This document shows positions 26,034 through 34,173 of a stretch of DNA of 34,926 bases, one piece after another. The translations under genes were made by a program, and so were the position numbers. How positions within the stretch are numbered: position 1 is the first letter of the stretch; every line of letters starts with the position of its first letter. The notes under the pieces were generated by a model that saw only the letters and a program-made list of their open reading frames with translations, was not told the DNA's origin and made no database searches. Source of the DNA: Deltaproteobacteria bacterium (lineage in GTDB: Bacteria; Desulfobacterota; Desulfarculia; Adiutricales; Adiutricaceae). The stretch is taken from assembly GCA_031257535.1 (NCBI GenBank), contig JAIROO010000148.1:1-34926 (forward strand). Reading direction: 5' to 3'.

Positions 26034-26358
26034 CCCTTTAAAGCCTTTCAAAGGCTAAAAAAATGGGCGAATCTTAAACAATATTTCGCCCCTCTTCGCC
26101 AAAAAGGCGTTTAATGGCTAGCGTCGTCTTAACAAATTTTGCCGACAAAGAGCCTTTAAACGCCTTTTTTGTTGCCAAAAATCGCTTTAGACTCCCCAAA
26201 ATAAGGGTAAATTTTGGCTAACGTTAAGGCCAAAAATCTAGCCGCTCCTAAGGTTATGTTATACTTATGGGAAGTTAAACGGTTAGAGTCAGCCAAGAAC
26301 CTTCTGGCTAAGAACCGGAAATTACCTTAGACTTAAGGCTTTAAAACCTGTCCGCCTT
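26034..26358. other. Gap between fprA and repeat copy 8
   Basis: About 325 bp without an ORF. The first half holds the inverted repeats above. The second half has short GGC/AAAA-rich repetitive pieces and no recognisable gene. Confidence 0.45.
26101..26169 (+). terminator. Long-loop inverted repeat after fprA
   Basis: AAAAAGGCGTTTAA (26101-26114) and TTAAACGCCTTTTT (26156-26169) are a perfect 14-bp inverted repeat ending in a T-run, ~70 bp after the fprA stop. A smaller AGCCTTTCAAAGGCT dyad sits at 26042-26056. Together they probably end fprA transcription. Confidence 0.6.
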
Positions 26359-26494
26359 GATGGCCTAGAAAACCCAGGTTTTGAAATTTTAGGTGTATGC
26401 ACTACTACTTAAGCCGAACTATAGCTTTTTAAACACCATATATTGTTTATAATCAAGCCTTCAAAAATTAAAAAGGAGTTTTAAAGATTTCATC
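26359..26494 (+). repeat. Foldback repeat copy 8, upstream of membrane protein B
   Basis: 136 bp. It begins GATGGCCTAGAAAACCCAGG, keeps TTTTGAAATTTTAGG (TTGAAA at 26381-26386, TACTAC 16 bp later) and CACCATATATTGTTTATAA, and ends AAGGAGTTTTAAAGATTTCATC. Same orientation relative to the downstream gene as copies 2, 3 and 6. The membrane protein start is 34 bp further on. Confidence 0.9.
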
Positions 26495-26528
26495 CACCTT
26501 AATGATCTTTTATTGGTTTATCTAAAAT

Positions 26529-28868
26529 ATGCGTTTAGCTACAATAATAATTTCCGCCTTATCTTTTACCTCTCTATTTATGCTTTTAACACTATCGTTA
26601 CAGTTTTGGGGTCGAAGAATCCTAAAATTAGTTAAGATTAGGGATACAGAGACGAGATATGGCCAGCCTTTAACCCTAGTCGCGGGTCTGGCTTTACTCG
26701 TTCTTTTGGCTGAAATTCTTTATACTTGGCTTAATGACTATAGTTTATTTTTATTAATTTTTTATTTATCTGGTCTTATTGGCTTAATAATAGAATTATA
26801 CTTATTAATTAGAATTTATAAATTAAAAGAGACATTAGCAAAATTTTTTAACGTTGAATTTATATTAATATTATTATTTTTCTCGTTTTTATTGGCGGGC
26901 CTCTATTCAGCCCTCTGGTCTTCTGGCTTAATGGAAAACTGGATGGGTTACAGTTTTGATTATTATACTTGGATTTACCTAAGCGATCTTTTGACCGGGG
27001 GCAACGTCAACGACGCGATTGGAGCTAATATCCTTCTCAATCGCCTTGTTTATGACGCTTTTGGAACTTATATTATTATCAATTTTGTGGCTACGGCTCA
27101 CTTTAACCTGCCACTTGACGCCGCCGCGTCGATCTCGGTGACCTTCTTAGTCTGGGGGGCGGCCGCGATTTACGCCTTAATCCGCCAAGTTTTTGGGCTC
27201 AATTTTTGGCTTTCGGCTCTTTTGACTTTGGGCGTGGCTTTCGGCGGTCTTTATAATTATGTGTCTATTTGCGGCATGTTCGGCCATCAACTGGCTTTGG
27301 TGGCCTTTTTAGTCGCTTTGACCCAATTCTTTCCGGCGTTTGGCGAGGACTGGCCGACTAGTCAGGTGGCTAGAAGAGTATTTTTCCCTCTTTTTTTCTT
27401 ACTTCTTTCCTATCAGGCTGGTTACCAGCTTTTCGCCATAATAATCGTCTTCGCTGGCTTTTTATTGGCGTATTTCAATCTAACGCGGCAAAAATTTATC
27501 TCAAAGGTAATTAAATCGATAGGTTATGGCCTGAGGCCGGTCCTTTACGCGACGATTGTAAGCGCGATTTTAGCCCCAGGCTCATTCGCCTACATGATTC
27601 GTCGGATATTTGAAGTGGCCGCCCAAACCGCCGGCTGGGGTCTACCTTTTTTTAGTCCTTGGCATTTTTCCGGGATTCCATATTACTCGCCAAATGCTTT
27701 TCTAGTTCCGGCCAAACTCCTTCCGGCCGATGGTTTAACGTTAGCCACTTATTTACCTTTAATAGGCCTCACCGCGGCTTTGGCTTTTATGGTTTACTTT
27801 ACAACCGCGAGAGCGAACCAACCCTTACAACCAGCGAACGATAAGTCCCTTAAGGCTGGCCCAATCCTCACCCTGACTATCGTTTACCTATTATCTCTGG
27901 CGGGTTATCTGGGGCTTTCTTTCTTTTTCGGGCACTTTTACCAGATCTGGAAATTCCCGGTTTACGTAATTCTGCCCTTATCTTTTGTCCCTTTAGGCCT
28001 TTTCTTTTTAGCCCTAAAACGCCTTGCGGTTAAAAAATTGACTAAACTGCCCGCTTTAGCGGCTTTCCTCTTAGTTAGCGTTTTAGGCTTAAAATTTGCG
28101 GCTATGCCAGCTTTAACCGATTGGCCTTTTAAATATTATTCTATAACATCCGCTAATTCTTTTATTAACGCTCTTAAATCAATAAAATCTACTATTCCTA
28201 AAAATTTTACAGTCATTATTGATTTTAAATCTTACGCTCGTAAATTTATTGCCGCTCTAATGTTTACAAAAGATCAATTTAAGAATATAAATTTAATTTT
28301 TTATTCATTCTATTTTTTAGGCGATGCATTTTTTTATAATTTAATTAATAATAATACAATTATCGTTTCTGACTCAAAATTTGATCATATATATAATTTA
28401 CATAATACAAAATTTCAATGGGGCGACTTATATATTTATGATTACGATAAGATTAATAACAACGGTTATATAGCCTTCAAAAGTGGCTCGTTTAATTTCG
28501 ATTGGACCATTGATCTTTTACCACTTCATGCGGCTATTAAGCTACCCAAAGATAAAATCGGCCAAGAGCTAAATATCTCGGTCACCCTAAAACCTAAAGA
28601 CAACGCGCCGCCAAACTCCAATAACCGCGCGGCCAGGCTTGGCATACTCCTCTCTAGCGGCGAAACTATCTGGTCCGACTGGGCCAATTCCAAAGGTAAC
28701 GAAGGGCCACGGCCAAAAATCGCGGTCCCAGCCGAACTGACGGCTAAGGGTAGTTTATGGGTCATTGTCGAGCTTAGTCCAAGGTTAAATGAGCCTTATA
28801 ACCCAAAAGAGCCTTCCTTAGCGTCCCGCATAAATGAATTTGATATTCTAAATTTTGATATAAACTAA
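26529..28868 (+). CDS. Large polytopic membrane protein, GT-C glycosyltransferase-like (paralogue B)
   Basis: A 779-residue membrane protein, paralogous along its length to the protein at 182-2494: FWGRRILKL...TRYGQPLTLVAG, WSSGLMENWMGYSFDYYTW, GLNFWLSALLTLGVAFGGLYN and IRRIFEVAAQTAGWGLPFFSPW all have counterparts there. About a dozen hydrophobic segments fill residues 1-535. The C-terminal ~240 residues are mostly polar, with a predicted exported beta-rich end. The function is unknown; a lipid-linked-sugar transferase or glycan flippase-like role is a guess from architecture. DNA for residues ~537-647 is much more AT-rich than the flanks, as is part of the N-terminal third. No clear Shine-Dalgarno precedes the ATG; the AAGGAG in repeat copy 8 is too distant. 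Confidence 0.7.
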   Translation: MRLATIIISALSFTSLFMLLTLSLQFWGRRILKLVKIRDTETRYGQPLTLVAGLALLVLLAEILYTWLNDYSLFLLIFYLSGLIGLIIELYLLIRIYKLKETLAKFFNVEFILILLFFSFLLAGLYSALWSSGLMENWMGYSFDYYTWIYLSDLLTGGNVNDAIGANILLNRLVYDAFGTYIIINFVATAHFNLPLDAAASISVTFLVWGAAAIYALIRQVFGLNFWLSALLTLGVAFGGLYNYVSICGMFGHQLALVAFLVALTQFFPAFGEDWPTSQVARRVFFPLFFLLLSYQAGYQLFAIIIVFAGFLLAYFNLTRQKFISKVIKSIGYGLRPVLYATIVSAILAPGSFAYMIRRIFEVAAQTAGWGLPFFSPWHFSGIPYYSPNAFLVPAKLLPADGLTLATYLPLIGLTAALAFMVYFTTARANQPLQPANDKSLKAGPILTLTIVYLLSLAGYLGLSFFFGHFYQIWKFPVYVILPLSFVPLGLFFLALKRLAVKKLTKLPALAAFLLVSVLGLKFAAMPALTDWPFKYYSITSANSFINALKSIKSTIPKNFTVIIDFKSYARKFIAALMFTKDQFKNINLIFYSFYFLGDAFFYNLINNNTIIVSDSKFDHIYNLHNTKFQWGDLYIYDYDKINNNGYIAFKSGSFNFDWTIDLLPLHAAIKLPKDKIGQELNISVTLKPKDNAPPNSNNRAARLGILLSSGETIWSDWANSKGNEGPRPKIAVPAELTAKGSLWVIVELSPRLNEPYNPKEPSLASRINEFDILNFDIN

Positions 28869-28942
28869 TAATTTTTAATTTATCGCGTTAAATATATTTC
28901 TATACAAATAATAGTAAAATAAAATACTATATAGTCATTACA

Positions 28943-29431
28943 ATGCCGTCTAAAACTCCACCTAAAACTAACGCCACGCGGCTTTTAGACAATCTTGACC
29001 TCGCTTACGAGTTACTCGCTTACAAGCCGGGGTCAGACTTATCAGCCAACGCGGCGGCCGATCTACTAGGATTGCCTAGGGCCATTGTTTATAAAACCAT
29101 CTTGGCTCGCGGTAACCTAACTGGCCCTCTTTTCGCGTGTCTTTCAGCCGAACGAGAGCTTGACCTAAAAGCCTTAGCCATAGCCACCGGGGACAAAAAA
29201 ATAACCCTGGTCGCCGTCAAGGAGTTACAGATCTTAACTGGTTACGTCCGCGGGGGTTGCTCTCCCTTGGGGGCGCTAAAAAAATTTCCGGTTTATCTAG
29301 ACGAGGCCATCTTAGGCCCCGAAAAAATAGCTATTAACGCCGGAGCCAAAGGACGACTTATCCTAATCCGGCCAGAAGATCTTCTCGTGGCCACTAGGGG
29401 AACTCTAGCCGTCATCGCTAAAAAAATTTGA
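28943..29431 (+). CDS. ybaK: YbaK/EbsC-type Cys-tRNA(Pro) deacylase
   Basis: A 162-aa protein of the YbaK/ProRS INS-domain superfamily, which hydrolyses mis-charged Cys-tRNA(Pro). Recognisable blocks are the N-terminal LLAYKPGSDLSANAAADLLGLP, the conserved VYKTILARG (with the active-site Lys), FACLSAERELDLKALA, and the GYVRGGCSPLGALKKFPVYLDE signature with GCSPLG. C-terminal INAGAKGRLILIRPEDL fits too. Length is normal. It follows the membrane protein by 74 bp of AT-rich DNA containing ACTATATAGT, similar to the middle of the foldback repeats but not a whole copy. No strong Shine-Dalgarno is seen. Confidence 0.92.
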   Translation: MPSKTPPKTNATRLLDNLDLAYELLAYKPGSDLSANAAADLLGLPRAIVYKTILARGNLTGPLFACLSAERELDLKALAIATGDKKITLVAVKELQILTGYVRGGCSPLGALKKFPVYLDEAILGPEKIAINAGAKGRLILIRPEDLLVATRGTLAVIAKKI

Positions 29432-29889
29432 AATGTCCATATCTTTGGCTGTATAATAAAAATATAAGTTTGAATGCGTCGTCTTTCCTCTCCCTCTGAA
29501 CTAAGCTAGCGTTCTTTTCGCGCGCCTCGCTCCAATCAACAGGGCCTTAAGCGCGATTATGTCGCTTGTTTTGGTTAAATTGGCGCGGCGAGCCAAAAAC
29601 AGGCTCCCAGCTCTCTTCACGGAACCTTGGCCAAAAGTCTTCGGGAGTCGTTAGACGCCTAACCCTTAAGAGGGACAATTTTTAACAATCCTTTAACTCG
29701 TAAAGAAGGAATAAAACAATATTACCGGTAAAAGGATACCATCAACCAGATAAGTATTTTTTCTACCCACTTTATGTCTAAATTGACTTGAAATTTTGAT
29801 CGCCAAAATGGTCCGTTTAAAGCGGCCTCTACATTAAGTGAACGCTTACAAGTTTATGAGCCCGCTTTAATCTTTTTTAAGGGTTAAAC
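29432..29889. other. Intergenic region and leader of the HerA cassette
   Basis: About 460 bp without an ORF. Near the gene it carries an inverted repeat (29816-29825 / 29862-29870, TTAAAGCGG / CCGCTTTAA) followed by TCTTTTTT, which resembles a terminator in the leader. Inside its loop lies the operator-like GTGAACGCTTACAA. The upstream part contains short GC-rich dyads but no tRNA or recognisable RNA gene. Confidence 0.5.
29838..29851 (+). promoter_or_regulatory. Operator-like 14-mer upstream of the wHTH gene
   Basis: GTGAACGCTTACAA, an imperfect palindrome (GTGAACG / GCTTAC), lies 38 bp before the wHTH start. Its exact reverse complement occurs at 33944-33957 past the end of the cassette. 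The wHTH product is a natural candidate to bind it. One 14-bp match is not statistically strong in a 35-kb window. Confidence 0.35.
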
Positions 29890-30561
29890 ATGAAGGACCT
29901 CAAACCAATTTACATCTTATTTCTCTGGAACTTAGCCACAAGTGGGGGCTCGATCTGGCTTAAAGACAATCTTTTAAGTAGCGTCAAAGCTAAGGACCGT
30001 AAAATATTACAGAATCTTAAGCTCATTTTTGAGTCCCAAGATAAAGACCCCGCCGTTCCTAAAGCCAAAGCCAAGACTCGGATTCAGCTGGCCGAGGCTG
30101 GCTGGGGCTATCTCGCCGACCATATGAGTTCGCCAATTAACTCTCGCTCGCCATATAGCTCTGTCATTTTTAGCCAATTCCTAGGCCGCATAAGCCTCTT
30201 TCTGGAAAGCCGCTCCCTTAAACTAGCCGATATTTTCTCGCCTCCCCCGCTCCCGGAACCAGACGAGGTTATGACTAAAGCTCTGGCTCTGCCCCTTGTT
30301 CGGGAACGTTTAGAAGCCATCCGAGCGACCAGTTACAACCCTGTGGCTGGCCTACGCTTAGCGGAACTAAGGCCCCAGTTAACCACCATCCCTCGCGATA
30401 TCTTGGATGAGTCTCTTATTGAACTCCAAAACCAAGGTTATCTAACTCTTCATGATCTAAGCGACTACCCTGGCCAATTGACTGAGGCTGATAAAAAAGC
30501 GGCCCTTTATTTATCCGGCCATCCCCGTCATCTCATTTATCTAAAAGTTGGAGTGGCTTAA
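29890..30561 (+). CDS. Two-winged-helix-like protein, partner of the HerA-type ATPase
   Basis: A 223-aa protein I cannot assign to a named family. The N-terminal ~80 residues look like a winged helix (IYILFLWNLATSGGSIWLKDNLL... then RIQLAEAGWGYLADHM, which resembles the wing of transcription-factor-like wHTH domains). A proline-rich turn PPPLPEPDEV follows, and the C-terminal ~90 residues look like a second winged helix (VRERLEAIRAT, LAELRPQLTTIPRDILDESLIELQNQGYLTLHDL). No enzyme motif, signal peptide or membrane segment is seen. AAGGG sits seven bases before the ATG. Its stop codon overlaps the start of the ATPase gene (TAATG), so the two are translationally coupled and their products probably work together, perhaps as a DNA-binding adaptor. 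Confidence 0.75.
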   Translation: MKDLKPIYILFLWNLATSGGSIWLKDNLLSSVKAKDRKILQNLKLIFESQDKDPAVPKAKAKTRIQLAEAGWGYLADHMSSPINSRSPYSSVIFSQFLGRISLFLESRSLKLADIFSPPPLPEPDEVMTKALALPLVRERLEAIRATSYNPVAGLRLAELRPQLTTIPRDILDESLIELQNQGYLTLHDLSDYPGQLTEADKKAALYLSGHPRHLIYLKVGVA

Positions 30562-33500
30562 TGGACTCTACGTTAAACGAGCTAGAAGTTTTCTTGATGG
30601 CCGATTTCGAGAGCGTGTTTTCATCTGAAAGCGTCTGGAAAGACGACCTCATCGACGTGGCGGAAATTCACCAGGCCGAAAGAGCGATATTTAAAAGGGA
30701 GCTTATCCGTCTACTCGCTAGGCCTTCGGACTCCTCGCCTTCAGGCCTACGCATATCAGGCGACGCTGGCTCAGGTAAAACCCATTTGCTCGCGGCTTTT
30801 CGCCGAGAAGCTTTCGCGCGCGAGGCTTATTATATTTACGCTGGTTTTATGAGAGCCAACGACTTTGACTCTTGTCTCGCCAAAAAAACCTTAAACTCAT
30901 TATCTCAGATCGGCCCAGATGGACGAACGCAAGCGGGGAAGCTGATCGAAAACCTTCTACTCGCGGCGGATGTCAACGATATGAAAGTGGACGACTTGGC
31001 CGAATTGTCGCCCAACGATTTTAAAGACAATTTTAAACGGGTCGCCAACTCCCTCAAAAAGAAATTTCTCGGAGCTCTCCCGAGCGAACAACATTTAAAG
31101 GCCTTTTTCCTTTTCGCCTCAAACGATCTCTTTCTTTCAGAGGTAGGCGAAAATTGGCTTTTAGGGAACAATTATGACAATAAATTTAAAACCTTTGATT
31201 TACCCAACCTGAAAGTCAATCCTTTACAAGTCGTTATAGACACTACCCGGTTAATTAACCTGACCAAGGGAGCCACTGTCTTGGTCATAGATCAAATCGA
31301 CGATATCTTTAATCAGCTTTTAAAAGACAACCTAAACCAGACGGCCGCGGTTCAAAATTTCTGCTGGAAACTGGCCTCTCTAGTTAACGACTCCCGTCGT
31401 TGCTTAGTCGTGGTCGCCTTTTTAACCGCCACCGCCCGCGATATGAACGGAATGGCTCAAAAAGCGTCTCTCCAGAGATTTCCGAACTTGTTTAACCTCT
31501 CGCCTTTATCTGACCTTAACTGCCTGGAATTACTAACTCGCGGTCGGATGGAAGCAGCCTTTCAAGAGACCGGTTTTAAACCGCCCTATCCAACTTGGCC
31601 TTTTCCGCCTAGTTTTATTAAGTCCAAACAGGGGTTAACGCCGCGAGAATATTTGACTCTCTGCAATAATTATCAGACGCAATGCCTGTTAGCGGGCAAA
31701 ATTATCGGCATTGACGAACCCAAAATCGCGATTTCTAAGAACCGATTGAATGAAATTATCAAGTTCTTCAATAATTGTTTCGCGAGCACTAACGTTAGCC
31801 ACTGGCTAGACCCAAATGCCGAAGACACGTTCTGGCCAAAGGCTTTAAATGTTTTCGCCAAGTGTTTCCGCGCCGAAAACGAGGACAACCTCCCCAAAGA
31901 CGAGGCTCTTATAGATGAGTCTTGCGCTAGCGTATCCCCCAAAGTTCCGCCTTCGCTCCACGCTCTACTTCACTACGAACACCAAAAAGGTCAAGACATT
32001 GACCGTTTCTTAGGGATCCGGGCTTTATTTCAGACAAACCCTAGAACTTTTATTACTCGTCTAACGAAAATCATGAAGGAAGTTGGCGAGGGCAATCTAA
32101 ACCGCCAGTTTATTGTGATCCGGCCAAATGTCAATTTTTCTGGCTCCAAAACATTGGCCTTGGTGGATAGGTTCAGCCAAGATGGCGGTAAATTTATCCA
32201 ACCCACTGATAAGCACATAAAGTTCTTGTCCGCGCTATTGGAAACGAGCGAAAAGTTTCCTAAATTATGGCTCGAATTCGCCAAAAATAAGCGTTTAACA
32301 AAAAAAATAGATTTTTTACAGGATGAGCTAAATTTATTGCTTAATGGCCCCTCAAAGGACCAATCGCCGACCAAACCTAACGTAAATCAACCACCGAGTG
32401 ACGCTCAACCGCCGCGTAGCGACGCTCAACCACCGAGTGACGCTCAACCGCCGCGAGACGAAAAAACTCCGTGTTCAAAAAACCCAAAAGGTCAGAAGGG
32501 CTCCACTCAGTGGATATATGTTGGTCAAAATATGACCAACCATAACGAAGATTTCTATCTAAATCCGCAAAATTTAAACAAACACACTATAATCTTTGGC
32601 GGCTCTGGCTCCGGCAAAACGGTTCTTATTCGACGCCTAGTCGAAGAAGCCGCTCTGTTGGGGGTACCGTCCATTGTCGTTGATATTGGCAACGATCTGG
32701 TCAGTTTAGGGCAAAAGTGGCCTTCCCAACCGACTACCTGGAGTCAAACTGACGCGGAGAAGGCTAAAGAGTATTTCGCCAAAACTAACGTCCGAATTTA
32801 TACCCCAGGTTTAACCGGGGGTCGGCCGGTTATCCTGGCCGCCTTACCCGACTTTTCGACCCTAGCCAAAGACAGCGATTATGAAGGTGAAATCGATTTA
32901 GCCACTAATTTTTTGGCCAGCTCCATAAAGCTTTCCACTCAATCCAAAAAAGCCGAAATCGAGAAGGCTTTACTGAATAAGGCCGTAGAAAGCCTAGCCC
33001 AAGCGGGACAATCTGACTTAGACGCTATTATCAATTTTTTGGAAAATCTCTCCAAAGAAGCCGCCGAGATCAGCCAAAACGCCGAACAGATAGGCCGCGA
33101 ACTCGCCAGCGCGTTCAGAGCCTTAAAGATTAACAATCCCCTTTTTAGGAGCGGCCAAACCATCAATATCGACCAAATCTTGGCCCGGGAAAATGGGCAA
33201 ACCGCTATTTCCGTTTTTAATCTTTCTGGCTTAGGCCCTCTAGATTCCCAGCGCGCCTTCGTCAGCCAGTTAACCCAGACCTATTTCCTCTGGGCCAAAA
33301 AAAAGCCCTCGTCTACGTTGCAAGGGCTTTTAGTCATTGACGAGGCTAAGGATTTCGCCCCAGCCTTAAAATCCTCCGCCGCCAAAACGGCCATAGATCG
33401 CTTCGCTAGTCAAACTAGAAAATACGGTTTAGGGCTTATTTTAGCCACCCAAGAACCGAAAAGCGTCGACAGCCATATAGTCAACAACTGCGCCACCCAA

Positions 33501-33710
33501 TTTTTCGGCCGACTGTCATCCCCCGCCAACATTCAGACCGCGGAACAAATTTTAGGCGTTAGCCGGGTCATCGGAAATTTAAAAAAAGGCGAGTTTTATA
33601 CCCTCGGCGAGGACAACGTCAAACCATTAATTAAAATTTCTCTGGGATTATCGGCCCATCAAGGAGCAGTGAGCGAAAAGGAATTAATCAAATTAACGAA
33701 AATTTTCTAA
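30561..33710 (+). CDS. Double P-loop ATPase: AAA/STAND-like domain fused to HerA/FtsK-like translocase
   Basis: A 1049-aa protein with two nucleotide-binding domains. N-terminal part: Walker A GDAGSGKTH (~67-75) and Walker B VLVIDQIDD (~240-248), followed by helical sequence, like AAA/STAND ATPases. A charged, proline-rich linker with repeats of QPPSDA/QPPRSDA (~610-635) leads to a HerA/FtsK-type domain: Walker A GGSGSGKTVL (~680), VVDIGNDLV, Walker B LLVIDEAKDFAP (~923-934), ILATQEPKSVD (sensor-like) and a C-terminal CATQFFGRLSS...AEQILG segment, as in HerA/VirB4/FtsK translocases. HerA-type ATPases are hexameric DNA pumps, often paired with nucleases in repair or anti-phage defence. Here no nuclease domain is visible in the polypeptide. 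It is coupled to the upstream wHTH gene. Base composition matches the chromosome. Confidence 0.85.
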   Translation: MDSTLNELEVFLMADFESVFSSESVWKDDLIDVAEIHQAERAIFKRELIRLLARPSDSSPSGLRISGDAGSGKTHLLAAFRREAFAREAYYIYAGFMRANDFDSCLAKKTLNSLSQIGPDGRTQAGKLIENLLLAADVNDMKVDDLAELSPNDFKDNFKRVANSLKKKFLGALPSEQHLKAFFLFASNDLFLSEVGENWLLGNNYDNKFKTFDLPNLKVNPLQVVIDTTRLINLTKGATVLVIDQIDDIFNQLLKDNLNQTAAVQNFCWKLASLVNDSRRCLVVVAFLTATARDMNGMAQKASLQRFPNLFNLSPLSDLNCLELLTRGRMEAAFQETGFKPPYPTWPFPPSFIKSKQGLTPREYLTLCNNYQTQCLLAGKIIGIDEPKIAISKNRLNEIIKFFNNCFASTNVSHWLDPNAEDTFWPKALNVFAKCFRAENEDNLPKDEALIDESCASVSPKVPPSLHALLHYEHQKGQDIDRFLGIRALFQTNPRTFITRLTKIMKEVGEGNLNRQFIVIRPNVNFSGSKTLALVDRFSQDGGKFIQPTDKHIKFLSALLETSEKFPKLWLEFAKNKRLTKKIDFLQDELNLLLNGPSKDQSPTKPNVNQPPSDAQPPRSDAQPPSDAQPPRDEKTPCSKNPKGQKGSTQWIYVGQNMTNHNEDFYLNPQNLNKHTIIFGGSGSGKTVLIRRLVEEAALLGVPSIVVDIGNDLVSLGQKWPSQPTTWSQTDAEKAKEYFAKTNVRIYTPGLTGGRPVILAALPDFSTLAKDSDYEGEIDLATNFLASSIKLSTQSKKAEIEKALLNKAVESLAQAGQSDLDAIINFLENLSKEAAEISQNAEQIGRELASAFRALKINNPLFRSGQTINIDQILARENGQTAISVFNLSGLGPLDSQRAFVSQLTQTYFLWAKKKPSSTLQGLLVIDEAKDFAPALKSSAAKTAIDRFASQTRKYGLGLILATQEPKSVDSHIVNNCATQFFGRLSSPANIQTAEQILGVSRVIGNLKKGEFYTLGEDNVKPLIKISLGLSAHQGAVSEKELIKLTKIF
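32388..32462 (+). repeat. 39-bp in-frame tandem repeat in the ATPase linker
   Basis: Two near-identical units of CAACCACCGAGTGACGCT plus CAACCGCCGCG(TAGCGACGCT), encoding QPPSDA-QPPRSDA-QPPSDA-QPPRDE. All units are multiples of three, so copy-number change would lengthen or shorten the linker without breaking the frame. Confidence 0.9.
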
Positions 33711-34173
33711 TTTCGCCGAGATCTGGCTTTTAGGCAATATCCAGCAGCTAATTTAGCCGACTTATGACTTATTAGGTATCAACAACACAATATTAAAATA
33801 AATATTATCATCAACTTTTGTGAACGGTTTGTTCTTTGCTTGGCCAACCACTATATAGTTCTAAAGCAATAGTAATAAAACTGCGGCTAAACCAAAGTAT
33901 AGGTATTTTACTCTCCTAACTAGTTATCTAAAGCCAAAAATTATTGTAAGCGTTCACGGCCCCTTTTAGCCATCATGAACCAGGCAGTCGTCTACCGCCT
34001 GAAAGCTCAAATCTACCTTAAGGTTGCTTGGTTAGGAGCAAGCTTTCACATACAGAGAGAGCCTTAAGCCCGAAAAGATTAGTCTAAGCGCGCCTTACGT
34101 CCTAAAGGTCGCGAAAAAACCTCAAATACTATCAATGCGGCGGTCAAGCGCCCCAAAGCAAGGCCTTATAGCG
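33711..34173. other. Gap between the ATPase and the PD-(D/E)XK gene
   Basis: About 460 bp between convergent genes, with no ORF. It holds a 138-bp segment bounded by GTGAACG (33820-33826) and CGTTCAC (33951-33957), then a stretch at ~33980-34050 with several short inverted repeats (AGGC/GCCT, TGAAAGCT/AGCTTTCA, ACCTTAAGGT, TTGCT/AGCAA). No terminator with a U-tract was found for either gene. Confidence 0.45.
33820..33957. repeat. Possible second foldback element (GTGAACG ends)
   Basis: 138 bp, the same size as the main repeat family, with short inverted ends GTGAACGGTTT and AAGCGTTCAC, and an internal CCACTATATAG like the centre of the main family. It cannot be aligned convincingly with that family, so it may be a different element or chance. 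Confidence 0.3.
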
